NCBI GenBank assembly: GCA_964581305.1
Contig: CAZONC010000011.1
Span: 1 to 19,129, forward strand
From: CAZONC01 sp964581305
Lineage (GTDB): Archaea > Aenigmatarchaeota > Aenigmatarchaeia > CG10238-14 > SCSR01
Direction of reading: 5' to 3'
Length of the DNA stretch: 19,129 nt
The position numbers were made by a program, and so were the translations under genes. Positions 5,913-13,012 of the stretch are shown here, piece after piece; the first letter of the stretch is position 1, and each line of letters starts with the position of its first letter. The notes beneath the pieces were generated by a model. That model made no database searches. It was not told the origin of the DNA and was given only the letters and a program-made list of their open reading frames with translations.

Positions 5913-7186
5913 CAACAACAATACAATTCTTTTGGAACTTTCCCTTTCTCTATTTCTTCACCAAATGGATTTCCCACAGCTTCTATATTGTCAATCATTC
6001 TTCTGTTTGGTGAAGTTTCAATTCCTTCTTCAACTGATTTCTTTCTAAACTTTCTTATCAACTCGGGAATGTCAATTTCTAAAGGACAATTTTGTTTGCA
6101 AGCTAAACAAGTGGTGCAAAAGTATAGTCCGCGATCAAAGGCTCGTTCCACTCCCTCTTGAAATAAAATCATACCAATTCCTTTACCAGCAAAATAATGT
6201 AAACCATAGTTATCAAAAACTTGCCTGTAAACTGGACAAAAGTATAAGCAAGATCCACAATTTATACAGTAAAGCAATTCTTCAAATCCTTGTTTTATAA
6301 TTTCACTTCTTCCATTATCAACAAGAATTAAATAAACTTCGTTTGCTCCTTGCACACCATAAATAGTTTTTTTCGGTATATCAGCAGTTTTGCTAGGAGA
6401 AGAAATTATGTTAATATTAGCTGGTAGGCTTGTGCCAGTCCCCCAAATTGCAGAAGCTTGACAAATTGTAACTGCTTCCTGAAGATTAGAAACAATTTTA
6501 TCAATTCCAGTTATTATTATATGTTTTTCAGGAATTCGTGAAACCAGAGAAATATTCCCCTCATTTTCAAGAATTAGAATTGCACCATCTGCAGAAATAA
6601 CATTTGCTCCTGTTAATCCAATTTTTGCTTCTAGAATTTCTTTTTTTATTTGTTTGCTGACAAAAGAAACTACTTCATCAGGATCTTCTTTTAATTTCAC
6701 TCCAAATTTTTCTTCAATCTTCTCAACTACTTTTTTCAGAGGTATGTGTAAAGCAGGGATAACCGGATGTGTAGAAGTTTCTTCACATAATCGAACAATA
6801 AAATCTCCGCAATCTGTTTCTATTATTTTGTTTCTTTCTTTAAGTAAGTCTGATAAACCAATTTCCTCTATAACATTCGACTTTGATTTTGCTATTTTTT
6901 CATTTTCTGGAATTAGTTTTAAAATGATTTCACATGTTTCTTTTGCGTCTTTAGCTTCAAAAACTTTGATATGTTGTTCTTCCAAATTTTTTACTGCTTT
7001 TTCTTTTAAAGTTTCTAAATTAGCTAGAGAATTTTTCTTTATATTCTTTAGCTCTTGCTTCATTTTTTCTAAGTCAATTTTTTTAAAAGCTTTTTCTCTA
7101 TCAGAAAAATAGCTAGGAAAAGCTATTTCTAAACATTTTTTTGCGTTCTTTATTCTTTCAGATACCAAAATTTCCTTCAAATTCAT
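5912..7186 (-). CDS. LutB/LldF-like LUD-domain iron-sulfur protein
   Basis: A 424-aa protein. A helical N-terminus is followed by a LUD domain (roughly 80-290, with GANVISADGAILILENEG and the IWGTGTSLPANI-type segments) and a two-cluster ferredoxin domain: C307, C310, C313, C317P and C357, C360, C363, C367P. This is the layout of LutB/LldF, the electron-transfer subunit of the LutABC L-lactate oxidation complex. LutB-like proteins are also found in other redox pathways, and LutC and lactate permease genes are absent. It is the first gene of the four-gene operon. The ATG at 7186 is 27 nt from a TATA-like TTTAAA shared with the divergent gene. Confidence 0.87.
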   Translation of the reverse strand: MNLKEILVSERIKNAKKCLEIAFPSYFSDREKAFKKIDLEKMKQELKNIKKNSLANLETLKEKAVKNLEEQHIKVFEAKDAKETCEIILKLIPENEKIAKSKSNVIEEIGLSDLLKERNKIIETDCGDFIVRLCEETSTHPVIPALHIPLKKVVEKIEEKFGVKLKEDPDEVVSFVSKQIKKEILEAKIGLTGANVISADGAILILENEGNISLVSRIPEKHIIITGIDKIVSNLQEAVTICQASAIWGTGTSLPANINIISSPSKTADIPKKTIYGVQGANEVYLILVDNGRSEIIKQGFEELLYCINCGSCLYFCPVYRQVFDNYGLHYFAGKGIGMILFQEGVERAFDRGLYFCTTCLACKQNCPLEIDIPELIRKFRKKSVEEGIETSPNRRMIDNIEAVGNPFGEEIEKGKVPKELYCC

Positions 7187-7209
7187 AATTTTAAATACCT
7201 TGAAACCAT

Positions 7210-7216
7210 ATTTAAA
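7210..7216. promoter_or_regulatory. Shared palindromic TATA box of divergent genes
   Basis: The ATTTAAA core is centred at 7213. The two divergent ATG codons, at 7186 on the minus strand and 7240 on the plus strand, each lie 27 nt from this centre. The 53-nt gap between them has no other good TATA candidate. One symmetrical box may therefore serve both leaderless genes. Confidence 0.45.
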
Positions 7217-7239
7217 GATTGGTTACAAAAAGTGAAACC

Positions 7240-7704
7240 ATGGAATTAAGCCGAAAAATCATGATTGGAATGATAATAATTACAGGTTTTATTTTCTTAG
7301 TTTCCGTTACAACGCTATATGTACAGACACAAATTACTGAATATGGATTTTGTCCGATTCCTATGCCTGTGCTCGTGCCTGCTTTTGCTTCCTTAGGAGT
7401 TTTTGTCGGTTCTTTGACTTATTATCTCATGTTCATAAGATTGGAAGAAAGTAAAGAAAAACGTTCAGAGATTATCCATAGTATGCTAGAAATGTTAGAG
7501 GTAGATGAAAAAGAAGTTGTTAAAAAAATAATTGAAAATAAAGGTGAGATATTTCAAAGTAAGCTTTCATCTTTGTTTGGTAAGGTCAAAACTTGTAGGG
7601 TTATAGCAAGTCTAGTAAGAAGAGGGATTGTTTTTAAAGAACCCTATGGAAAAACCAATAAAATTAAATTAAATGAAAAGTTCAGAAAAATACTATATAC
7701 TTAA
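7240..7704 (+). CDS. Membrane-bound winged-helix regulator
   Basis: A 154-aa protein with two hydrophobic helices (about 7-28 and 44-66) joined by a short loop YGFCPIPMP with Cys38, then a charged linker and a C-terminal winged-helix domain (about 85-145) with helix pattern VKKIIENKGEIFQSKLSSL, RVIASLVRRGIV and the wing KEPYGKTNKIKLN. Many archaea have such membrane-anchored MarR-like proteins. It is transcribed away from the LutB operon from the same small intergenic region, so it is a natural candidate for its regulator. Cys38 in the loop could sense extracytoplasmic redox state (speculative). The ATG at 7240 is preferred to a TTG at 7219 on promoter spacing. Confidence 0.75.
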   Translation: MELSRKIMIGMIIITGFIFLVSVTTLYVQTQITEYGFCPIPMPVLVPAFASLGVFVGSLTYYLMFIRLEESKEKRSEIIHSMLEMLEVDEKEVVKKIIENKGEIFQSKLSSLFGKVKTCRVIASLVRRGIVFKEPYGKTNKIKLNEKFRKILYT

Positions 7705-7736
7705 GTTTTTAAACTTTACTGCCCAAAATTGATATA

Positions 7737-8729
7737 ATGACAGAAGAGAAAGAAGAAAAGAAAATAACTGTGAAATTACCGAAAGTAAATATTTGGATGG
7801 TTTTTGCTTTAATTCTAATAGCAGCTATTGGATTTTTATTTTATACCAAAAGTATAACTGGCCGATTTATTGGGTTATCAGCCGAGGATGCGGTAGATAA
7901 AGCAATAAAATGGATTTCAAATTATTTTCAAGCAAATGGACAAAATGTTAGCATTAAATTAATTAATATAACTGAAGAAAGTGGTTTATACAAATTCTCT
8001 GTGGAAATATTTTTGACCAACGAAAATTTTACTGGTACATACTACGTTACTAAAGATGGAAAATTATTTATACCAAATCCAATTGATATTTCGCAAAATA
8101 TATTTGGAAGCCGTACAGAATTTGACGCACCAGATACAGAAAAGCCAGAAGTTAATTTGTTCGTTATGGCATTTTGTCCATATGGTATGCAAGCAGAAAA
8201 TTATATGAAGCCTGTGGTTGATTTGTTTGGTGAAAAGATAAATATCACGATAAGATTTATAGCTAGTGTTCAAGGCACAACAGTCGATTCTGTTCGATCA
8301 CTCCATGGCATAAACGAAGCAAAGGAAGATTTGAGACAGATCTGTATTCAGAAATATTATAATCGTTCAGTATTTTGGAATTATTTAATGGAAATAAACT
8401 CCATTTGCTCTTCAAATTACAATAATGATACTGCATTGGAAAATTGTTGGAAAGCCAGTGCGCAGAAGTTTGGCATTGATACAAACCTAATAGAAACTTG
8501 TGCTTATGGTAGTGAAGGCATCGATTTGCTTAAAATTGATGAGCAGTTAGTGGAGCAGTATGGTGTCACAGGCTCACCTACACTAATAATAAATGGTGCA
8601 GTATATAATGGCGCTCGAAATTCGGAATCCTTTAAACAAGCAATATGTTCAGGATTTATTACACCGCCGGCCGAATGTAATCAAACTTTAAGTTCTCCAG
8701 GTAGTTCAATAAGTGGAACATGCGGCTAA
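7737..8729 (+). CDS. Membrane-anchored DsbA/GILT-like thiol oxidoreductase
   Basis: A 330-aa protein. A lysine-rich cytoplasmic tail (1-18) precedes one membrane helix (about 19-36), then an extracytoplasmic region with many N-x-S/T sequons. A small alpha/beta domain (about 48-120) is followed by a thioredoxin-fold domain from about 138. The active site is FCPYG (C147), with a single Cys in place of CxxC, as in archaeal DsbA/GILT-like proteins, and the cis-proline lies in GSPTLIING. Eight more cysteines in the C-terminal half probably form disulfides. A TATA-like TTTTTAAA at about 7706-7713 is 27 nt from the ATG. Next to the CcdA/thioredoxin operon, it is a likely client or partner. Its stop is one base from that of fdhA. 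Confidence 0.83.
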   Translation: MTEEKEEKKITVKLPKVNIWMVFALILIAAIGFLFYTKSITGRFIGLSAEDAVDKAIKWISNYFQANGQNVSIKLINITEESGLYKFSVEIFLTNENFTGTYYVTKDGKLFIPNPIDISQNIFGSRTEFDAPDTEKPEVNLFVMAFCPYGMQAENYMKPVVDLFGEKINITIRFIASVQGTTVDSVRSLHGINEAKEDLRQICIQKYYNRSVFWNYLMEINSICSSNYNNDTALENCWKASAQKFGIDTNLIETCAYGSEGIDLLKIDEQLVEQYGVTGSPTLIINGAVYNGARNSESFKQAICSGFITPPAECNQTLSSPGSSISGTCG

Positions 8730-8730
8730 C

Positions 8731-10737
8731 TTAGATTTTTTCTATTTTTACTCTACAATATTTGAAAGCAGGAGTTTTGGATATAGAATCTAATAGTGAG
8801 CTTGTTAATCTATTAACTATTGTTTCTCCATAATGTGTTGGAGCAGCTACAATTCCTTGTTTGATTCTATCACTTATTTTTGCTTCAGCTATAATCATAC
8901 CAAATGGTGAGGAAATTTTTATTTTTTCTCCATTTTTAATTTTTAGATTTCTTGCATCATTTTCATTTATCTCAATAATTGCTTTTGGTTTAATTTTATT
9001 TAGAATACTGCTTTTTCTTGTCATAGTTCCCGTATTATATTGTTCTAAGTATCTGTGACAAATCATAACGAATGGATAGTCGATTAAAGCTTCTGGTCCA
9101 ATATAAGAAATTGGATAAAACGGAATGCGCCTATCAAATGATAAAATTTGTGTACCGGTCGGCCTTTTTTTATCGCAGGGCCATTGAATGCCTTGCTTCT
9201 CCAATTTTTTATAACTCATTCCAGAATATATTTTCATAACTTTACACATTTCTTTAAAGATATCTTCAGCACAGCTGTAGTTAAATTGCTCTTTGTAACC
9301 CATTTTTTCTGCAATTGCTTTTATTATTTGCCAATCTTCTAGAACTTCTGGTGGAGGATTTACAGCTCTTTTAATTAGTTGCACGCGGCGCTCTGTGTTT
9401 GTAAATGTGCCAGTTTTTTCAGCAAAACAAGCTGCAGGCAAAATTATGTCAGCTAACTCCGCAGTTTCTGTCATGAAAATGTCCTGAACAACTAAGAATT
9501 CCAAATTTCTTAAATTTTTTTCTACTCGATTGGAATTTGGCAATGAAAGCAGTGGATTTTGGCCAATTATATACATGGCAAGAATTCTTTCTGGAATACC
9601 TTCAATCATTTCATATTCAGTTAAACCCTTTGTTATAGGCAAACCCTTTATTCCCCACATTTTTTCAAATTTTCGTATATTTTCTCTTGTTAACGAGGTA
9701 TAGCCTGGATAAACGTTTGGTAAGCAACCAACATCGCATGCTCCAGTAACATTATTACAGCCTCGAAGAGGATTTAAACCCGTTCCTGATTTACCAATAT
9801 TTCCTGTTAAGAGTGCCAGATTGATTAGTGCCAAAACATTTTCTATACCATTTTGCTGTTGTGTAATACCCATTCCAAAAACTATAGCACCTCTTCCTTT
9901 TGCATACATAGTTGCAATTTTTTCAATTTTTTCCTTATCCACACCAGTAATCTCGACTATCTTTTCCATTTTAATTTTTTCCAAACTTTTTTTGAAATTG
10001 GTAAAACCTTTTGTACAATTTTTAATAAATTTTCGATCTGCCAATTTTTTCTCCAAAATAACTTTTGCAAGTCCAGCGATCAGAAGCGCATCAGTATTTG
10101 GATTTATTTGAACAAAAATATCTGCCCTTTCTGCAGTTTCACTTTTTCTTACATCAATTACTACTATTTTTCCCCCATGTGATCTACATTTTGCAATTTT
10201 TTCAAAAGCCATAGGTTGTGTGGCAGCTGGATTGTCACCAAAAATTAAAATACAGTCAGACTGAGTCAAATCGTTGAAAGAATTTGTCATTGCTGATTTA
10301 CCAAGCGTTTCGTACATACCCACAGTTGTCGGCGCATGGCATAGACGTGTGGAATTATCAACATTATTTGTTCCAATGACAACGCGTGCAAACTTTTGAA
10401 TCAAATAATTTTCTTCATTTGTGCATTTTGTCGATGCAATAATTCCAATTGCATTCCTTCCATAAGTGGCGATAATTCGTGTAAATTCCTTTGCAATTTT
10501 ATTTATTGCTTTTTCCCAAGAAATTTTTTTAAATTGACCATTTTTTTTAATTAAAGGATATTTTAACCTTTGGGGAGAATTTATAATTTCAGGAAGAGCA
10601 GTTACCTTTATGCACAACCCACCTTCACTTATCGGATGATTTTTTTGCGGTAAAATTCTAACAACTTTTCCATTTTTGACTTCAATTTCAATTCCGCATC
10701 CAACGCCACAAAAAGGGCAAACCGAAGTAACTTTCAT
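8731..10737 (-). CDS. fdhA: Formate dehydrogenase alpha subunit, molybdopterin, Cys-type
   Basis: A 668-aa molybdopterin oxidoreductase. The N-terminal [4Fe-4S] ligands are C7, C10, C14 and C42, followed by the conserved Lys44 of the electron path. The metal-ligand loop is RLCHAPT with Cys133 and His134, which corresponds to Sec140-His141 in E. coli FdhF, so the enzyme uses Cys rather than selenocysteine. GACDVGCLPNVYPGY and the C-terminal dinucleotide-binding domain (HRYLEQYNTGTMTRKS) are typical. It oxidises formate to CO2, or reduces CO2. No beta, gamma or ferredoxin-type partner subunit adjoins it. Downstream gene context includes MobA, which attaches GMP to the cofactor. A TATA-like TTTAAA near 10753 is too close for a leaderless start, so it may be read from the redoxin promoter. 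Confidence 0.88.
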   Translation of the reverse strand: MKVTSVCPFCGVGCGIEIEVKNGKVVRILPQKNHPISEGGLCIKVTALPEIINSPQRLKYPLIKKNGQFKKISWEKAINKIAKEFTRIIATYGRNAIGIIASTKCTNEENYLIQKFARVVIGTNNVDNSTRLCHAPTTVGMYETLGKSAMTNSFNDLTQSDCILIFGDNPAATQPMAFEKIAKCRSHGGKIVVIDVRKSETAERADIFVQINPNTDALLIAGLAKVILEKKLADRKFIKNCTKGFTNFKKSLEKIKMEKIVEITGVDKEKIEKIATMYAKGRGAIVFGMGITQQQNGIENVLALINLALLTGNIGKSGTGLNPLRGCNNVTGACDVGCLPNVYPGYTSLTRENIRKFEKMWGIKGLPITKGLTEYEMIEGIPERILAMYIIGQNPLLSLPNSNRVEKNLRNLEFLVVQDIFMTETAELADIILPAACFAEKTGTFTNTERRVQLIKRAVNPPPEVLEDWQIIKAIAEKMGYKEQFNYSCAEDIFKEMCKVMKIYSGMSYKKLEKQGIQWPCDKKRPTGTQILSFDRRIPFYPISYIGPEALIDYPFVMICHRYLEQYNTGTMTRKSSILNKIKPKAIIEINENDARNLKIKNGEKIKISSPFGMIIAEAKISDRIKQGIVAAPTHYGETIVNRLTSSLLDSISKTPAFKYCRVKIEKI

Positions 10738-10763
10738 AATACAAAATTATAGTTTAAAGTAAA

Positions 10764-11027
10764 TTATTTTTTAACAAACAGTCCGCACCAACATCTTCCC
10801 ATTTTTTCTATTTCTTCCCTATGATCTTTGCACGGACATATTATTTCTTTATCTTTTTCCCAATCGCCAGTTCTTGCTTTGCACGTACAAAATCTATATC
10901 CATACTTTTTTTCATTTTCAAGCTGTCCCTTTAAAATCATTCTTACGATTTTTTTATCTGGATTCAACTTCCATCCTTGCGAGCGTGCATATTTTGCATA
11001 AATTTTTTCAAGTTGTTCAATATTCAT
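10764..11027 (-). CDS. Ferredoxin:thioredoxin reductase, catalytic (beta) chain
   Basis: An 87-aa protein with the three Cys pairs of the FTR catalytic chain: C47-T-C49, C64-P-C66 and C79-W-C81, in contexts FCTCKARTG, IICPCKDHREE and RCWCGLF. In FTR these bind a [4Fe-4S] cluster next to a redox-active disulfide that takes electrons from ferredoxin and passes them to thioredoxin. The variable alpha chain of chloroplast FTR is absent, as is usual in archaea. The ATG overlaps the stop of the redoxin gene by 4 bases (ATGA), which makes that redoxin its likely partner. fdhA follows 26 nt later. Confidence 0.92.
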   Translation of the reverse strand: MNIEQLEKIYAKYARSQGWKLNPDKKIVRMILKGQLENEKKYGYRFCTCKARTGDWEKDKEIICPCKDHREEIEKMGRCWCGLFVKK

Positions 11028-11260
11028 TCACTCAACTTTAGCGCTTTTTTTATTTCTTTTAAATTAAAACCAACAATTATTTTTCCATCAATTTCTATAA
11101 CTGGCACTCCTGTTTGACCAGATTTCCTAATCATTTCCTTTGCCGCTTCAGCATCCTTCCCAACATCTATTTCCTCAAATTTGATATTTTTTTCTTTTAA
11201 AAATTCTTTTAGCATCTCGCAGTACGGACAAAATGCGGCTGTATAAACCACAACTTTCAT
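11024..11260 (-). CDS. Glutaredoxin/NrdH-like redoxin (CPYC)
   Basis: A 78-aa glutaredoxin-fold protein. The active site is FCPYC (C11, C14), the cis-Pro is in TGVPVIEIDG, and the C-terminus has the usual GFNLKEIKKAL helix. The size and the lack of glutathione-binding residues beyond the fold favour an NrdH-like or archaeal redoxin reduced by a protein reductase. It is translationally coupled to the FTR catalytic chain, which is the obvious reductase. A TATA-like TTTATATAA at 11282-11290 lies about 26 nt upstream of ATG 11260, so it heads a redoxin-FTR-(fdhA) unit. Possible clients are ribonucleotide reductase and other cytoplasmic disulfides. Confidence 0.9.
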   Translation of the reverse strand: MKVVVYTAAFCPYCEMLKEFLKEKNIKFEEIDVGKDAEAAKEMIRKSGQTGVPVIEIDGKIIVGFNLKEIKKALKLSE

Positions 11261-11292
11261 TTTATCTAATTTTATCTTTAATTTATATAAAT

Positions 11293-11895
11293 ATGGAAGT
11301 TAGCTGTATAATTTTAGCTGGTGGACGATCAAAACGAATTAGAAAGTTCAAACCACTCCTAACTTTAAAGAAAAAACCACTAATTTCTTATATCTTGAAA
11401 GTAGTAAGAAAATTTTTTTCTGATATAGTTATCGTCGTCAAAAACGCAGAACAGAAAAAAAAGTTAAAAAGAAAAATTAAACGTGTAAAAATTGTGGAAG
11501 ATGGAAGTAAAATTTTTTCTCCTGTTTCTGGAATTAAAGAAGGAATTAAACATATAAGAAATAAATATGTGTTTATTATTGCTTGTGACATGCCATTCAT
11601 AAACGAGAAAATCATTCGTGATATGTTGCCGAGGATAAAAGAAAAACCAGATTGTATTGTTTACTGGCACGCACTTAATAAATTTGAACCACTTGCAGCA
11701 ATTTATAAGAAAAATATTTTTGAAAAAATGCGGCCAAACCAAAGTTTGCAAGATATGATTAAGAAAAAGAAAAATAAAATTCTTATCCCGGTGAGCCGCG
11801 AAACGCTTGTTTTTTTCAATATAAATAGTCAAAAAGACTTAAATTATGCTAGAGCAATAATGGCTCGGGGACTAAAGAAATTTTTATATAAGTGA
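11293..11895 (+). CDS. mobA: Molybdenum cofactor guanylyltransferase (MobA-like)
   Basis: A 200-aa nucleotidyltransferase. The N-terminal loop ILAGGRSKRIRKFKPLL is the GTP-binding LAGG(x)SxR motif of MobA, and ACDMPFI near residue 97 carries the metal-binding Asp. MobA joins GMP to molybdopterin to make the cofactor used by formate dehydrogenase-type enzymes. An fdhA gene lies 550 bases away, which supports the assignment over other NTP transferases. The Lys content is very high (for example KKKLKRKIKR). The frame is open further upstream, but ATG 11293 fits the conserved start. The stop overlaps a GTG of the next gene (GTGA). Confidence 0.87.
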   Translation: MEVSCIILAGGRSKRIRKFKPLLTLKKKPLISYILKVVRKFFSDIVIVVKNAEQKKKLKRKIKRVKIVEDGSKIFSPVSGIKEGIKHIRNKYVFIIACDMPFINEKIIRDMLPRIKEKPDCIVYWHALNKFEPLAAIYKKNIFEKMRPNQSLQDMIKKKKNKILIPVSRETLVFFNINSQKDLNYARAIMARGLKKFLYK

Positions 11896-11900
11896 ATAAC

Positions 11901-12143
11901 ATGGTAACGAAAGCTGCTGTAATGAAAGAACTGGAAAAAGTAATTGACCCAGAAATCGGAATTCCAATAACTAAAATGGGGCTAATAGATGAGGTAAAGG
12001 TTGAAAAGGGCAAGGTAACTATTATTTATCATTTTACCGTGCCTTTTTGCCCTCTCGCTGCAAAAATAACTTCAGATATAAAAAATACTGTAATGAAAAT
12101 AAAAGGAGTAAAATCTGTGGAGCTTAAGCTTAAACAGTTATAG
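11901..12143 (+). CDS. MIP18-family (DUF59) Fe-S assembly protein
   Basis: An 80-aa protein with the family hallmark VIDPEIGIPITKMGLIDEV near the N-terminus and TVPFCPLA with a Cys near residue 53. MIP18/SufT/PaaD-like proteins help to insert or mature Fe-S clusters. A GTG start at 11892 overlapping the mobA stop is the alternative; the ATG at 11901 leaves the conserved part intact. It is in one operon with mobA, and the window is rich in Fe-S enzymes (Fdh, FTR, NrdG, LutB). Its last 14 bases overlap the end of the convergent ferredoxin gene. Confidence 0.85.
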   Translation: MVTKAAVMKELEKVIDPEIGIPITKMGLIDEVKVEKGKVTIIYHFTVPFCPLAAKITSDIKNTVMKIKGVKSVELKLKQL

Positions 12144-12300
12144 CTCCAACAGGGCAACTCTTTGCAGCATCCTTTATACATTTAGCTTTTGCTTTCTCAT
12201 TTTTTACATACGATTTGCCTTCTTTTAGCTCAAAAACCGCTGGACAAAGAGATACACAAAGTCCACAGCCAATACATTTTGCCTGATCAACCTTTACCAT
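12130..12300 (-). CDS. Single-cluster [4Fe-4S] ferredoxin, 56 aa
   Basis: A 56-aa ferredoxin. CIGCGLCVSLCP gives C9, C12, C15 and C19, and CIKDAAKSCPVGAI gives C41 and C49. As in Pyrococcus-type ferredoxins, C9, C12, C15 and C49 should bind one cluster, while C19 and C41 can form a disulfide. It is a soluble electron carrier. It follows nrdG so closely that its ribosome-binding site overlaps the nrdG stop, and it is likely to serve NrdG (which needs one electron for S-adenosylmethionine cleavage), FTR, or both. The gene was found by reading the minus strand between nrdG and the MIP18 gene. Confidence 0.92.
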   Translation of the reverse strand: MVKVDQAKCIGCGLCVSLCPAVFELKEGKSYVKNEKAKAKCIKDAAKSCPVGAITV

Positions 12301-12303
12301 TTT

Positions 12304-12311
12304 CTCCCTCC
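12304..12311 (-). promoter_or_regulatory. Strong Shine-Dalgarno of ferredoxin gene
   Basis: GGAGGGAG ends 3 nt before the ferredoxin ATG and overlaps the nrdG stop codon. It is one of the few strong Shine-Dalgarno sequences in the window, consistent with an internal operon gene rather than a leaderless one. Confidence 0.7.
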
Positions 12312-13012
12312 TATCTTTTAAATACTTTTACCAAATGCCTACATTGCGAAATTATTTCATCAATTTCCTTTTCATCAAAAGGCACAAGCTCCTTTTTTCC
12401 AACAACCTCTTTCACAACTTTTGGTTTTTGTATATAATATTTTTTTCCTTTAATGACTTTACAAATATCAATTATGTCTTGTTTTGAGTGAAAATTTTTA
12501 AAAACCGTTGTTCGGAATTCGCAATCAATTCCTGATTTTAATATTGTTTCCACCGATTTTTTTATATTTTCAAACAACTCCGGTGTTAGCACACCACCAA
12601 CTATTTCATTATATTTTTCAAAATTCAAGGATGTTTTTATATCCATTGCTATATAGTCAACTAATTTTTTTTCTATCAGACTTTTTAATTTTTCAAAGCA
12701 GCTGCCATTGGTTTCAATTGCTAAGCAAAAACCCATTGATTTGATTTTTTTAGCAAATTCCTCAATATCATTTTGAAGTAGCGGCTCGCCGCCTGTGAGT
12801 ACAACAGCATCTATAAATTTTCTATTTTTTTCCAGGTAGGAAAAAATATAATCTTCGGGAAATTCCTTCATTTCTTTTATTTTTTCTGGAAGAACCAATT
12901 GAGGTACATAACAAAAGTGACATCGAAAGTTGCAACCAAGCGTAAAAATTATGGATGAAATCTTTCCAGGGTAATCGATAAGACTAACTTTTTGAAATCC
13001 GCCAATTTTCAT
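12311..13012 (-). CDS. nrdG: Anaerobic ribonucleotide reductase activating protein NrdG
   Basis: A 233-aa radical SAM protein. The cluster motif is C27-x3-C31-x2-C34 in LGCNFRCHFC, preceded by the family's SLIDYPGKISSIIFT. VVLTGGEPLLQ is the SAM-binding GGE motif. The length fits the archaeal/NrdG2 type (about 220-235 aa), longer than enterobacterial NrdG. It cleaves S-adenosylmethionine to place the glycyl radical on NrdD. The start ATG overlaps the nrdD stop by four bases (ATGA), and the ferredoxin gene follows at once, so all three form one unit. Confidence 0.93.
   Translation of the reverse strand: MKIGGFQKVSLIDYPGKISSIIFTLGCNFRCHFCYVPQLVLPEKIKEMKEFPEDYIFSYLEKNRKFIDAVVLTGGEPLLQNDIEEFAKKIKSMGFCLAIETNGSCFEKLKSLIEKKLVDYIAMDIKTSLNFEKYNEIVGGVLTPELFENIKKSVETILKSGIDCEFRTTVFKNFHSKQDIIDICKVIKGKKYYIQKPKVVKEVVGKKELVPFDEKEIDEIISQCRHLVKVFKR

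Noticed and set aside
5912..7186. Assignment of the LutA/LutB pair to L-lactate oxidation.
   Set aside because: LutC and lactate permease are missing and the two genes are split by thioredoxin and CcdA, so only the protein families, not the lactate pathway, are supported.
8861..10182. Several + strand frames of 65-109 codons opposite fdhA.
   Set aside because: They are hydrophobic, low-complexity shadows of the fdhA coding strand with no motifs or promoters.
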